DNA from: HGM04593 sp045634305
GTDB taxonomy: Bacteria > Bacteroidota > Bacteroidia > Bacteroidales > Bacteroidaceae
Length of the DNA stretch: 36,502 nt
Direction: 5' to 3'
Assembly: GCA_045634305.1 (NCBI GenBank)
Contig: JAZQZZ010000051.1
Coordinates: forward strand, 1 to 36,502
The notes under the pieces are model-generated. The model saw only the letters and a list, made by a program, of their open reading frames with translations. It did no database searches and was not told the DNA's origin. Positions 24,532 through 32,596 of the stretch are shown one piece after another. Made by a program: the position numbers and the translations under genes. Each line of letters begins with the position of its first letter. The stretch's first letter is position 1.

Positions 24532-24879
24532 TTACATCTTAGTCCGGTATATTGAGTTGAAAATCAATGTGAAAATAATAAGTATCAAACTATTGACAAT
24601 TACATATACCGGAATGCTGAAGTCAAAGAATACAAATGTTCCATTTGCAATCAACTCTACCATGAACACTGTCCAGGATAGTGCCTTCAGCATAACAGAA
24701 CTGCGCTCTTGTTCTGCAGAGACACCCAATGCAAATAATAAAGGTGTGCCCATTGTCAAAAGTGCTCCTGCCGTAACAATCAATTGTACTCGTTCAAAAT
24801 CACATATCTCATAGCAGGCATATGCCAGCAAAGCACTGATAGCAAATGCAATCAGACTTTTTATAATATCTACTTTCAT
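24532..24879 (-). CDS. Small four-helix membrane protein, last gene of SPFH operon
   Basis: A 115-residue protein with about four hydrophobic segments (roughly 9-25, 31-52, 63-85 and 87-108), separated by a short acidic loop (GVSAEQERSS) and ending in IYRTKM. I do not recognise the family. It starts 12 bp after the SPFH gene on the same strand, so it is the distal gene of a four-gene unit. A membrane partner or anchor for the SPFH protein is plausible from position alone. The convergent terminator at 24481-24517 closes the unit. Confidence 0.7.
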   Translation of the reverse strand: MKVDIIKSLIAFAISALLAYACYEICDFERVQLIVTAGALLTMGTPLLFALGVSAEQERSSVMLKALSWTVFMVELIANGTFVFFDFSIPVYVIVNSLILIIFTLIFNSIYRTKM

Positions 24880-24891
24880 ATCGCACCTGAT

Positions 24892-26169
24892 TTAGGGTAT
24901 TGGCGGCATTGGTGGAGGAGTAGTCATAAATAATTGGGCAAGTTCCGGAACCGAACCGGCTGCAGCCCATTGCGGCATACCCTGTGCCCATACCAATGTC
25001 TGTGCGTTTATCTGTCCACTCTGTGCCATCTGTTGCATTTGTTGCATATTATAAGGACCATATTGCTGACCATTGATGGCTACGGTATATTGTGTTGCAC
25101 CAGGTATCGGAGGAGGTGCTGCCGTACCACCCATTGCAGGTGCTTGTTGCTGTGGTTGGTTGAACTGATTCATCATACCGGTCATTTGGTTGGCCATAGC
25201 GCCTCCCATAGCCATTCCCATCATCATTCCGGCTGGGTTCATACCGCCTCCACCTCCAAAGTCCATACCGCCCATCTGTCCCATACTTTGGGCAGCGGTT
25301 TTCAGAACATCTGCCTGTTGGTTGATAGCATGAGCCTGAATGAATTGCGATTCGGCAGAGAGTTTTGCTACACGTTCATACTGCTCTGTATCAATCTCTG
25401 CGCGGCGTACCTGCTGTTCCTTTGTCAAGCGTACAAACTCGGCGTAGTTCTCGCTCTCCTTGTCAATTTCAATTGCCGAAATATCAAAGCGTTTGAGGTT
25501 TACACCAAAATCATCCTCGAACTGAGGCGCAAGACGTGCTCCTGCAAGGTCACTTATTTCAAGAACCTTACGTTCCAACTGCATCACCGGAATACCATTG
25601 TCCATTGGACAGTTGGCAACAAAGTTCTTCACGTACTTAGTCACAGCAGCCTTAATCTGTTGGCTAAAGGCATCCAGATTGAAATCGACAAGTCTATTGA
25701 GCTTTATAAAGTTCTTGTAGTCGGTAATGTTGAATGTTATCGCTCCTCTCACCGCCACCGGCACTGTGAAATCTGGGAAACGTGGGTCTGCCACCTCGAA
25801 ATAGGGTACAGCAAAGCGTATCTGATTGTTTCCCTGCAGATTGATAAAGTACACTTCGGCCTGGAAGGGAGAGTCACCGCCCCAAAGTGAGCCTACAATG
25901 CTTGTGAGTACAGGGAAATTCGCAGTCTTCAGTGTTTCATCATGTGGTCCCATGATGAAATCCATCACCGAACCATCGTTCTGTTTATATACAAACACTG
26001 CAACCTCGCCATCCTTCACGCGGAGCGAACTTCCATAACGTATTGAATTCTCTTTCTTGGTAGAATTGGCCTCGCCCAAAGGACGCCATTTCCACACAAG
26101 GTATTGCTGTTCATCGCAACGGATTACATCCATCAATCCGCCCTCTTTTTTACTACTAAACCATCCCAT
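24892..26169 (-). CDS. SPFH-domain protein (YdjI/virion-core type) with C-terminal GYF_2 domain
   Basis: A 425-residue protein. An N-terminal SPFH/band-7-like region (about 40-245) belongs to the virion-core/YdjI type, with DVIRCDEQQYLVWKWRP near the start and RFDISAIEID near 227-236. A short helical stretch follows (245-295), then a Gly/Met/Gln-rich low-complexity region (296-350). The end is a GYF_2 (DUF4339) domain (about 360-413: YTVAINGQQYGPY, LVWAQGMPQW), then a proline tail PPPMPPIP. It has no transmembrane helix of its own. In Bacillus subtilis YdjI needs the zinc-ribbon membrane protein YdjG for membrane location; here a zinc-ribbon protein with one transmembrane helix is the gene just upstream, 12 bp away. 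A membrane-stress scaffold is the likely role. Confidence 0.85.
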   Translation of the reverse strand: MGWFSSKKEGGLMDVIRCDEQQYLVWKWRPLGEANSTKKENSIRYGSSLRVKDGEVAVFVYKQNDGSVMDFIMGPHDETLKTANFPVLTSIVGSLWGGDSPFQAEVYFINLQGNNQIRFAVPYFEVADPRFPDFTVPVAVRGAITFNITDYKNFIKLNRLVDFNLDAFSQQIKAAVTKYVKNFVANCPMDNGIPVMQLERKVLEISDLAGARLAPQFEDDFGVNLKRFDISAIEIDKESENYAEFVRLTKEQQVRRAEIDTEQYERVAKLSAESQFIQAHAINQQADVLKTAAQSMGQMGGMDFGGGGGMNPAGMMMGMAMGGAMANQMTGMMNQFNQPQQQAPAMGGTAAPPPIPGATQYTVAINGQQYGPYNMQQMQQMAQSGQINAQTLVWAQGMPQWAAAGSVPELAQLFMTTPPPMPPIP

Positions 26170-26181
26170 GATTAATTATAA

Positions 26182-26970
26182 TTAATTAGCAAAAAGAGCT
26201 AAAAATACAATATCTACGATTAAAAAAACGATAAGTCCTATTATAAATTTAACACCTGGTTTTAAACCAATACCTTTTTGCTTCTTGCTCACTTTGTTAT
26301 ATTGGTTAACAATGTTAGGGTGTTCTGAAATGTTGCTTGCAAACATTGGGTCATTTGCACACATCGCTTTGCTTTTAATAATAGCTTCATTGTATTTTGT
26401 GAAATAAGCCTCTCCTTCTACTTTGAATATAAACTCGCTCAGCATTTTTGTTTGCATTGAGGTGATAAATTCAAAAAGGTCTGCTTTAGTGTTTGGGATA
26501 GGAAATGTTTTTATAGCTAGTGCTATTGAGTTTAGATTATTTTTCTTTAGCTGCCACTTTTTATTGCTGGCTTCAATATCATTTCCTTCTATTGAAGATG
26601 TCTTTTTTTCGTATTCCTGATTGATTTTCTCAATCTTTTCAGCCAATTTTTGAGAAGAGAGGTTTGACTCTAACCCTGCGAATTCGTATCCGCAATCGGG
26701 GCAACTTGTTGCCAATGCAGGTACCAATGAACCACATGTAGGACATTTGCGAACATCGCCATATTTGTCTGATTTTGGTGCAGATTTTGAAGCTTTCTCC
26801 TTCTCTTCTTTCTGTAATTCAACAAGGCGTGCGTCAAGCACCATCTCAAATTCATCAAGGTCGATTCCTTGTTCCTGAGCTCTCTTGAAAAGCACCTGCT
26901 TCTCTTTTTCGGTCAGAACACCATCTGCCAATGCTGCTTTTATCAAGCCTTCAATTTTTTCGTTGTACAT
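26182..26970 (-). CDS. Zinc-ribbon protein with C-terminal membrane anchor (YdjG-like)
   Basis: A 262-residue protein. N-terminal helical domain (about 1-55) with LIKAALADGVLTEKEKQVL, reminiscent of TerB/SHOCT-like short helical domains. A zinc ribbon follows, with Cys76, Cys79, Cys90 and Cys93 (CPTCG...CPDCG). A coiled-coil-like middle region comes next (about 105-150), then an alpha region, and one transmembrane helix at the end (about 239-260). The zinc ribbon plus membrane anchor next to an SPFH gene parallels YdjG-YdjI of Bacillus, but PspA (YdjF) is missing here. It lies 38 bp after the first gene and 12 bp before the SPFH gene. A recruiter of the SPFH protein to the membrane is inference. 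Confidence 0.78.
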   Translation of the reverse strand: MYNEKIEGLIKAALADGVLTEKEKQVLFKRAQEQGIDLDEFEMVLDARLVELQKEEKEKASKSAPKSDKYGDVRKCPTCGSLVPALATSCPDCGYEFAGLESNLSSQKLAEKIEKINQEYEKKTSSIEGNDIEASNKKWQLKKNNLNSIALAIKTFPIPNTKADLFEFITSMQTKMLSEFIFKVEGEAYFTKYNEAIIKSKAMCANDPMFASNISEHPNIVNQYNKVSKKQKGIGLKPGVKFIIGLIVFLIVDIVFLALFAN

Positions 26971-27008
26971 AGTTAATAGATTTTAGTTATGAATTTTAGT
27001 TTCTCTTT

Positions 27009-27515
27009 TTATCCGATAAGTTCAAGTTTCAACTCCTTGCCATTGATAAACGCGCCAATGAATCTGTTTGATGAATTCATTGATAGAAGCACATCTTTCC
27101 CCATCTTCATATACTTAACACATTCATTTGAATTCATATTCTTAGTGCCAGGGTATAATAGGCAGACATATACGGTTGGTTTGGTGCATTTGTCTGCATA
27201 GTAATAGCGTGAGAGCATCTTTTTTGCTACTTGGTCGGCTCTTGTAGTGTCGAATTCGACAATTAAGATATAGCGCTCTGTTTCTACAAATATGTCGCAC
27301 TTGTCGTTGTATTTATCAAGAGAGTTTGTTGAAATTTCTGAGAGATTATACTCTGGCATATCTTTAATATCAGTATGTACACGTTGAAGATTTTTTGCAA
27401 ATTCAGTTGCTAATGCGTTTTGAAAAGCCTTTTTCTCGTCCGATGATGGGTGGGTCCCTATGGGCGCCGTTGCTACAGCGTCTTGTATTGAGTTGATTAT
27501 TACCGATAAGTCCAT
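27009..27515 (-). CDS. Nuclease-like protein of unknown function, first gene of SPFH operon
   Basis: A 168-residue protein I cannot place firmly. The middle resembles a restriction-endonuclease-like core: Asp74 in KCDIFVETE, then Glu87-Phe-Asp89 in ILIVEFDTTRADQV, followed by a helix KKMLSRYYYA and a strand PTVYVCLLYPG. In active PD-(D/E)XK enzymes the last position of ExK is Lys; here it is Asp, so activity is doubtful or uses other residues. The N-terminus is helical with no signal peptide. It leads the four-gene unit, 38 bp before the zinc-ribbon gene. Upstream is an unusually structured 640-bp region. Confidence 0.6.
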   Translation of the reverse strand: MDLSVIINSIQDAVATAPIGTHPSSDEKKAFQNALATEFAKNLQRVHTDIKDMPEYNLSEISTNSLDKYNDKCDIFVETERYILIVEFDTTRADQVAKKMLSRYYYADKCTKPTVYVCLLYPGTKNMNSNECVKYMKMGKDVLLSMNSSNRFIGAFINGKELKLELIG

Positions 27516-27630
27516 ATAAATATAAACTCTCCAGCTCCAAAAGACGATTGGTATATATACAAGGAAAGTGTGGAGCTGACTTTCGCTTATCTAAATGAAG
27601 GTTGTGGAAAGACCCTGTAGAAAATAAACG

Positions 27631-27873
27631 ACACAATACCCCACACTCGAATAGATATGGGATATCGGGACGCAGAATGCGTCCTTCCACAAGTATCTAC
27701 ACGAAAGTGAGTGTTGTTCCGTGTCATCCTTTCTACAAGAAAACTTCCACATTTTCATTTAAGGACTTGCGAAAAACACTTTCACAAAATGTTATGTCAA
27801 ACCGAATTAACAGTTGACATTACAAATGTAGAAAGTTTTTTTTGGAAAAACAACACTCACTGGGGTATTGTGT
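27631..27873. repeat. Nested inverted repeats (candidate MITE or structured RNA)
   Basis: Three pairs are nested in order: ACACAATACCCCA (27631-27643) with TGGGGTATTGTGT (27861-27873), GTGAGTGTTGTT (27707-27718) with AACAACACTCAC (27849-27860), and CTTTCTAC (27729-27736) with GTAGAAAG (27828-27835). The outer and middle right arms are directly adjacent, while the left arms are 63 bp apart. Confidence 0.6.
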
Positions 27874-27970
27874 AATTCAATACTCTGAATTGACAAAAAA
27901 TGACAAAAGTAGAATGGAATGATTAATGTTCCCGAACGATATTTATATGCAAATATAGGTACAAACGAGC

Positions 27971-28006
27971 GAAAAATAACCAAGTTAATTAACTTGGTTA
28001 TTTTTC
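27971..28006. terminator. Perfect 36-bp palindrome
   Basis: GAAAAATAACCAAGTTAA is followed directly by its exact complement, with no loop. Either strand ends in a T-rich run, so it could be a bidirectional terminator or a protein-binding palindrome. Confidence 0.5.
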
Positions 28007-28094
28007 AAAGCGAGTGCAGTATATATTGGAGGCTATATCAATGAAAATATGTTTATGTAACTTTCTTCGCAAGCCTAAATATTTATACCTCAAC

Positions 28095-28148
28095 AAAAAG
28101 GATATGAGGGTGTCCCATTTTGTTTTGGGACACCCTCATATCCTTTTT
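28095..28148 (-). terminator. Terminator of the DPP IV gene
   Basis: A 23-bp perfect stem (28095-28117 with 28126-28148) and an 8-nt loop lie 9 bp beyond the DPP IV stop, with T-run ends on both strands. Confidence 0.93.
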
Positions 28149-28156
28149 GCTTCTGT

Positions 28157-30361
28157 TTACTTCAAGTTCGCCTTGAAGAACTCTGCTATCTTCTCGAACA
28201 GGTGATAGCGTGTGTTGCGGCCATAGTAGATGCTATGGTTGCTGTCGGGGTAGATTGCCATCTCGAACTTCTTGTTCGCCTGTGTGAGTGCGTGTGTGTA
28301 ACGTATCATGTTACGCAAGTGCACGTTGTCATCGGCTGTGCCGTGGATGAGCAGCAGGTTGCCGCTCAGCTTGTTCACGTTTACAATTGCCGAGCCGGCA
28401 TCGTAACCCTCCTTGTTCTCCTTTGGAGTGCGCATGTAACGCTCGGTGTAGATAGTGTCATAGAAACGCCAATCTGTAGGCGCAGCCACTACAACACCTG
28501 CCTTGAACACAGCCTCGTCCTGGCTCATTGACATCAAAGTGTTGTAACCGCCGAAGCTCCAGCCCCAGATACCGATGTTGTTCTTGTCAACGTAGGGTAG
28601 TGAACCCAAGTATTTTGCAGCCTCTACCTGGTCGCCCGGCTCGTACTTACCGATGTTCAGGTAGGTGCACTTGCCGAACTCTGTACCGCGACCGCCTGTA
28701 CCGCGTCCGTCAACGCATACCATGATGAAGCCTTCGCCGGCCATGTAGCTCTCGAACATTGCATTGCCATAGTTGCCCAGATTCCAACTGTCGTGCACCT
28801 GCTGTGAGTATGGACCGCTGTACTGGAACATTACTACAGGGTACTTCTTGCTTGCGTCAAAATCGGCGGGTTTTATCATCCAGCCGTTGAGCTCAACGCC
28901 GTCGGTGGTCTTGAAGGTGAAGAACTCCTTTGATGGCATGTCGAACTTTGCAAGGCGCTCCTTGAGGTTTGTGTTGTCAATGAGAGTCTTTATAACCTTA
29001 CCGTTGTTGTCGTTTGTGGTAACGGTGTGTGGGGTATTTATGTTTGAATGGGTGTTGATGAAGTACTTCATTCCTGCGCTGAACACGGCGCTGTTTGTTC
29101 CCTCCTTGGCGGTGAGCTTGGTCTTCTTACCCTTGGCATTTACCTTATATATATATTCGCGCAATGGGCTGCCCTCGTTGCTTGAGTAGTAGAACTCGTT
29201 CTTGTTGCTGTCCCAGCCATAGAAGTGCTTTACCTCGAAATTGCCCTTTGTGATTGGGCGCACAAGAATGCCGTCGATGGTGTAGAGGTAGAGCTGGTTG
29301 TAGCCGCTGCGCTCGCTCTGGAACACGAAGTGCTTGTCGTAGAACTCGATACCTGTATATACCTGTTCGTTGAGGTAGGTGTCGCTCTCCTCGCGAAGGA
29401 TGGTCTTGCTGTTGCCCGAGCGTGGGTTCACTGCCTGAATCTCCAGGATGCTCTGGTGACGGTTGAGGGTGAGCACTGCAAGCACATCGGGGTTCTTGGT
29501 GAACTTGATGCGTGGGATGTAGCCCTCCTCGGGGATATTCACATTGAGCTTGCGTGTTACGCGGCTCTTGATGTCATATGAGTGAACAGATAGTTTAGAG
29601 TTAGCCGCACCTGCAACAGGGTATTTGAAGCTGTATGGGGCGCAGAAATCATCATATTCAGTGTTTGGAGCACCTGTGGGGATGTACATTGGCATGTCGT
29701 ACATCATAACCTCGCTCTCGTCGTACTTGATGTATGCAATCATCTTGCTGTCGGCGCTGAAGTCGTATGAGCAGTTGTTCATGAACTCCTCTTCGTTTAC
29801 CCAGTCGGGGATTCCGTTGATGATTTTGCGGAACTCGCCGTCGGTGGTAATCTGTGACTCGGCATTGTTGAACATCAGCTTCACAAGGAACAAGTTGTTG
29901 TCGCGCACAAAGGCAATCATTGTGCCGTCGGGCGAGAACTTTGGAACCTGCTGTGCCCCGTTCTGTGACAATGGCTCAACTTTGTTGTTCTTGCGGCTGT
30001 AGATGTAGTGCTCGGCAGTGAAGGAGTTGCGGTAGATACCCTTTGTCTTTGTTTGCAAAAGGATGAGCTGCTCGTCGGGCGAGAACTGGTAGCCGTCGAT
30101 GTGTTTCTGCTCAAAGCCACGTGCTGTTGCAGCGTTGAAGAGTGTGTCAACGATAGCACCGTTCTTGAACGAGCCTTTGAGAATCATACTGCGGTCGTCG
30201 CTCATGCGTGCAAAGTGAACGCCATCGGCCATTGGCTTGATGGCTGCGTATGTCTGCGGCCAGTAGCCGCCATACATTACATCATTGAGTGTCACCTTGT
30301 CGCCGGCAAAGGCCGAGAGTGACATCACAAACAATGTGAATAGTGAAAATAGGTGTTTCAT
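28157..30361 (-). CDS. Dipeptidyl peptidase IV (S9B family), exported
   Basis: A 734-residue S9 family peptidase that removes Xaa-Pro dipeptides from peptide N-termini, probably periplasmic. Signal peptide MKHLFSLFTLFVMSLSAFA. A beta-propeller domain (about 40-480) carries the substrate N-terminus motif WVNEEEF (near 190-197). The alpha/beta hydrolase domain has Ser602 in GWSFGGYN, Asp677 in HGTADDNVHL, and His709 in SNHSIYY. The DDNVH motif and double Glu support DPP IV rather than prolyl tripeptidyl peptidase. Length is normal. It is monocistronic with a strong terminator at 28095. It would serve peptide use, in keeping with amino-acid-fermenting Bacteroidales. Confidence 0.93.
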   Translation of the reverse strand: MKHLFSLFTLFVMSLSAFAGDKVTLNDVMYGGYWPQTYAAIKPMADGVHFARMSDDRSMILKGSFKNGAIVDTLFNAATARGFEQKHIDGYQFSPDEQLILLQTKTKGIYRNSFTAEHYIYSRKNNKVEPLSQNGAQQVPKFSPDGTMIAFVRDNNLFLVKLMFNNAESQITTDGEFRKIINGIPDWVNEEEFMNNCSYDFSADSKMIAYIKYDESEVMMYDMPMYIPTGAPNTEYDDFCAPYSFKYPVAGAANSKLSVHSYDIKSRVTRKLNVNIPEEGYIPRIKFTKNPDVLAVLTLNRHQSILEIQAVNPRSGNSKTILREESDTYLNEQVYTGIEFYDKHFVFQSERSGYNQLYLYTIDGILVRPITKGNFEVKHFYGWDSNKNEFYYSSNEGSPLREYIYKVNAKGKKTKLTAKEGTNSAVFSAGMKYFINTHSNINTPHTVTTNDNNGKVIKTLIDNTNLKERLAKFDMPSKEFFTFKTTDGVELNGWMIKPADFDASKKYPVVMFQYSGPYSQQVHDSWNLGNYGNAMFESYMAGEGFIMVCVDGRGTGGRGTEFGKCTYLNIGKYEPGDQVEAAKYLGSLPYVDKNNIGIWGWSFGGYNTLMSMSQDEAVFKAGVVVAAPTDWRFYDTIYTERYMRTPKENKEGYDAGSAIVNVNKLSGNLLLIHGTADDNVHLRNMIRYTHALTQANKKFEMAIYPDSNHSIYYGRNTRYHLFEKIAEFFKANLK

Positions 30362-30439
30362 AATGGTTTATTTAAAATTATTATTTTATCAAGCTAAAAT
30401 GTGAAATGTGAAAGGTGAAATCGGAAAAGTTGGTTATAC

Positions 30440-30461
30440 TGTATCATATACAACTGATACA
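30440..30461. promoter_or_regulatory. Dyad upstream of the DPP IV gene
   Basis: TGTATCA (30440-30446) and TGATACA (30455-30461) form a perfect inverted pair 8 bp apart, about 80 bp before the start. A tandem GTGAAAT/GTGAAAG/GTGAAAT runs at 30401-30421. Operator role is a guess. Confidence 0.3.
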
Positions 30462-30493
30462 CAAGTTTTCACCTCTTGCTTTTAAGTTTTAAC

Positions 30494-30607
30494 CGCACTT
30501 CGTGCGTTTGAACCTGCTCTCGCTCGTTGTAAAAGCTCAAGCAAGCTTGGCTTTTGCTCGCTTAACCGCAACTTTCCGTTTTCCGTTTTCCGCTTTCCGT
30601 TTTCCGC
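30494..30607. repeat. Intergenic repeat copy 1 plus TTTCCG/TTTTCCG run
   Basis: A hairpin CGCAC-TTC-GTGCG (30494-30506) is followed by GAACCTGCTCTCGCTCG (30510-30526) and, after a variable middle, GCTCGCTTAACCGCAACTTT (about 30556-30575). The same ordered blocks recur at 32683-32745. A run of TTTCCG/TTTTCCG units (30573-30605) then abuts the stop of the carbonic anhydrase-like gene. Confidence 0.55.
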
Positions 30608-31123
30608 TTATTCTTTGTACCACGAGGCATACATTATATAATCATTGGCTATGCGCTCGACAATCTCTTTCTGTTGCTCGGGGCTTACTTCCTTAATCTT
30701 CTTTGCGGGAACTCCGGCATATATCCAACCGCTCTCTACACGCATTCCCGATGTCACCAGTGCGTTGGCTGCTACAATAGCTCCGCTCTCAACGACAGCA
30801 TTGTCAAGCACTGTAGCACCCATTCCTACGAGGCTGTTGCTCTCAATGGTGGCGCCGTGAATGGTGGCATTGTGACCTATTGATACATTGTCGCCGATAA
30901 TGGTCTTTGAGCGCTGGTACAGTGTGTGCACCACGGCGCCGTCCTGTATGTTCACGTTGTTGCCAATGGTTATGCTGTTGACATCGCCACGCAACACAGT
31001 GCCATACCAGATGGAGCAGTTGTCGCCCATCGTAACGTCGCCAATTACGGCTGCTGTCTCGGCAATGAAACAGTCATTGCCTATTTGGGGCTTGTATCCG
31101 CGTATTTCTCTGATTATTGCCAT
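30608..31123 (-). CDS. Gamma-carbonic anhydrase-like hexapeptide-repeat protein (PaaY/YrdA type)
   Basis: A 171-residue left-handed beta-helix protein made of hexapeptide repeats (GNDCFIAETAAVIGDVTMGD and onward, about 14-130), with a C-terminal helix. Three histidines at the gamma-carbonic anhydrase zinc positions are present: His66 in VVHTLYQRS, and His84 and His89 in IGHNATIHG. So metal binding is likely; CO2 hydration or a thioesterase-like side activity in the family is not decided by sequence. It starts 6 bp after the DEAD-box helicase gene, so the two are one operon. A repeat-rich intergenic stretch follows. Confidence 0.85.
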   Translation of the reverse strand: MAIIREIRGYKPQIGNDCFIAETAAVIGDVTMGDNCSIWYGTVLRGDVNSITIGNNVNIQDGAVVHTLYQRSKTIIGDNVSIGHNATIHGATIESNSLVGMGATVLDNAVVESGAIVAANALVTSGMRVESGWIYAGVPAKKIKEVSPEQQKEIVERIANDYIMYASWYKE

Positions 31124-31129
31124 AGTGGT

Positions 31130-32596
31130 TTATTTGTTTTCTGTTGTTGCTGGTGCTGTGCCTTCACCACCTTGGGGATTGCCCTGTTTTCTGCGGCGGT
31201 GGTGTGGGCGGCGGCGTTTGGGCTTTTCGCCTTGCTGCTTTGGTGCACCTACCTGTGACGCTGCAACAGGTGTTGCCTCTTTGGGTTTCTCGCCGCTGTT
31301 TGCGGGCTCTGTTGCCTGTGGCTTCTGGCCATTGGCCGGTTTACCTCCACGTTTTCGGTTGTTCCGCTTGCGGTCGTTGCCGCTGCGCTTCTCCTTGTTG
31401 CCATTACCACCGCGGTATGACTTGCCGCTTTTCTGCTTGCTCTTTGGCTCGTAGGCCGGCGCCTCGCCAAGTACCGCAGGCAACTCCATCTTGGGTACAT
31501 CCTGTTCAATGAAATCCTCAATGCGCTTGAAGTACTCCTGGTCCTCAACGTTCACCAATGTTATGGCGCGTCCTTTGGTGCCCGCACGTGCCGTGCGGCC
31601 TATGCGGTGTATATAGTCGTCGCAATCACGTGGCACGTCGTAGTTGATGACAATGCGTATGTCGTCGATGTCAATGCCGCGTGCAAGGATGTCGGTTGCC
31701 ACAATCATGTCAATCTTGCGGCTCTTGTACTGGAACATTATCTCGTCGCGCTCGCTCTGTGACAGGTCGCTATGCATCTCTCCGACATTGAAACCGTGTT
31801 TCTTGAGCGTGTGCGAAATCTCCTTTACCTTTGTCTTGCGCGACGCAAAGAGAATGACTCTCTCACTGCTCTCGTTGTCGAAGATGCTGTTGATTATGCC
31901 CAGTTTCTGCCCTTCGTGGCATATGTAGGCCTGCTGTGTGATTCCATCGGCGGGCTTTGCAAGTGCTAGGGTAATCTGCAACGGGTCGGTGAGGATATCA
32001 CTTGCCAGTTTGCGTATCTCCTGGGGCATGGTTGCCGAGAAGAGCATTGTCTGGCGCTCCTTTGGCAACTGCTTGGCAATGGTCATGATGTCGCTGTAGA
32101 ATCCCATGTCGAGCATGCGGTCGGCCTCGTCAAGGATGAAGAACGATACCTTTGACAGGTCTATGTTACCCAGGTTGATGTGGCTGATGAGTCGGCCGGG
32201 GGTGGCAACGATGATGTCGGCGCCTTTGGCCATGCCACGGAGCTCCTGCTCGTAGCGCTGTCCGTCATTTCCGCCATATACAGCTACGCTCGAGACGTTC
32301 ATGAAATAGGTGAAACCCTCGAGCTGGCGGTCAATCTGTTGTGCAAGCTCGCGTGTGGGAGCCATGACGATGCAGTTTATGGCATCCTCGGGGTAGCCTC
32401 CACGGCATAGTTTGTTGAGCACAGGCAACAGATAGGCGGCTGTTTTTCCTGTGCCGGTCTGCGCCACACCAATGAGGTCGCGTCCCTCCATCAGGGGCTC
32501 GAGTGTCTGCTCCTGTATTGGAGTACACTTCTCAAAACGCATGGCGTCGAGTGCATCGAGCACTTCGTCTTCAAAATCAAAATCTGTAAAATACAT
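31130..32596 (-). CDS. DEAD-box RNA helicase
   Basis: A 488-residue ATP-dependent RNA helicase of the RhlE/CsdA-like group, for RNA unwinding in ribosome assembly, decay or cold adaptation. Motifs are: Q motif F21-EKCTPIQEQ, AQTGTGKT (45-52), PTRELAQQ (80-87), DEAD (156-159), SAT (187-189), ILARGIDIDD and HRIGRTAR (about 332-339). From about residue 380 there is a basic, low-complexity tail rich in K, R, G, N and Q, then P/A/T (KRSGNDRKRNNRKRGG), the usual non-specific RNA-binding extension, ending PATTENK. It leads a two-gene operon with the gamma-carbonic anhydrase-like gene. The RhlE versus DeaD subgroup is not decided. Confidence 0.92.
   Translation of the reverse strand: MYFTDFDFEDEVLDALDAMRFEKCTPIQEQTLEPLMEGRDLIGVAQTGTGKTAAYLLPVLNKLCRGGYPEDAINCIVMAPTRELAQQIDRQLEGFTYFMNVSSVAVYGGNDGQRYEQELRGMAKGADIIVATPGRLISHINLGNIDLSKVSFFILDEADRMLDMGFYSDIMTIAKQLPKERQTMLFSATMPQEIRKLASDILTDPLQITLALAKPADGITQQAYICHEGQKLGIINSIFDNESSERVILFASRKTKVKEISHTLKKHGFNVGEMHSDLSQSERDEIMFQYKSRKIDMIVATDILARGIDIDDIRIVINYDVPRDCDDYIHRIGRTARAGTKGRAITLVNVEDQEYFKRIEDFIEQDVPKMELPAVLGEAPAYEPKSKQKSGKSYRGGNGNKEKRSGNDRKRNNRKRGGKPANGQKPQATEPANSGEKPKEATPVAASQVGAPKQQGEKPKRRRPHHRRRKQGNPQGGEGTAPATTENK

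Larger units (their letters stand above)
27516..28156. other. Structured intergenic region with nested inverted repeats, no gene seen
   Basis: Between the SPFH operon and the DPP IV gene (both minus strand) lie many perfect inverted pairs: CAGCTCCA/TGGAGCTG (27532-27539, 27571-27578), a hairpin GGACGCA-GAA-TGCGTCC (27668-27684), the nested set at 27631-27873, a 36-bp palindrome at 27971 and a 23-bp terminator at 28095. No convincing reading frame is present. A structured leader, a small RNA or a decayed miniature element would fit. Confidence 0.5.

Noticed and set aside
24934..25890. A 318-residue open frame on the plus strand
   Set aside because: It is antisense to the SPFH gene; the composition is His/Leu/Cys-rich and shows no family motif.
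27403..27690. A 95-residue minus-strand frame
   Set aside because: It overlaps the start of the nuclease-like gene in another frame and reads through inverted repeats; the composition is not protein-like.
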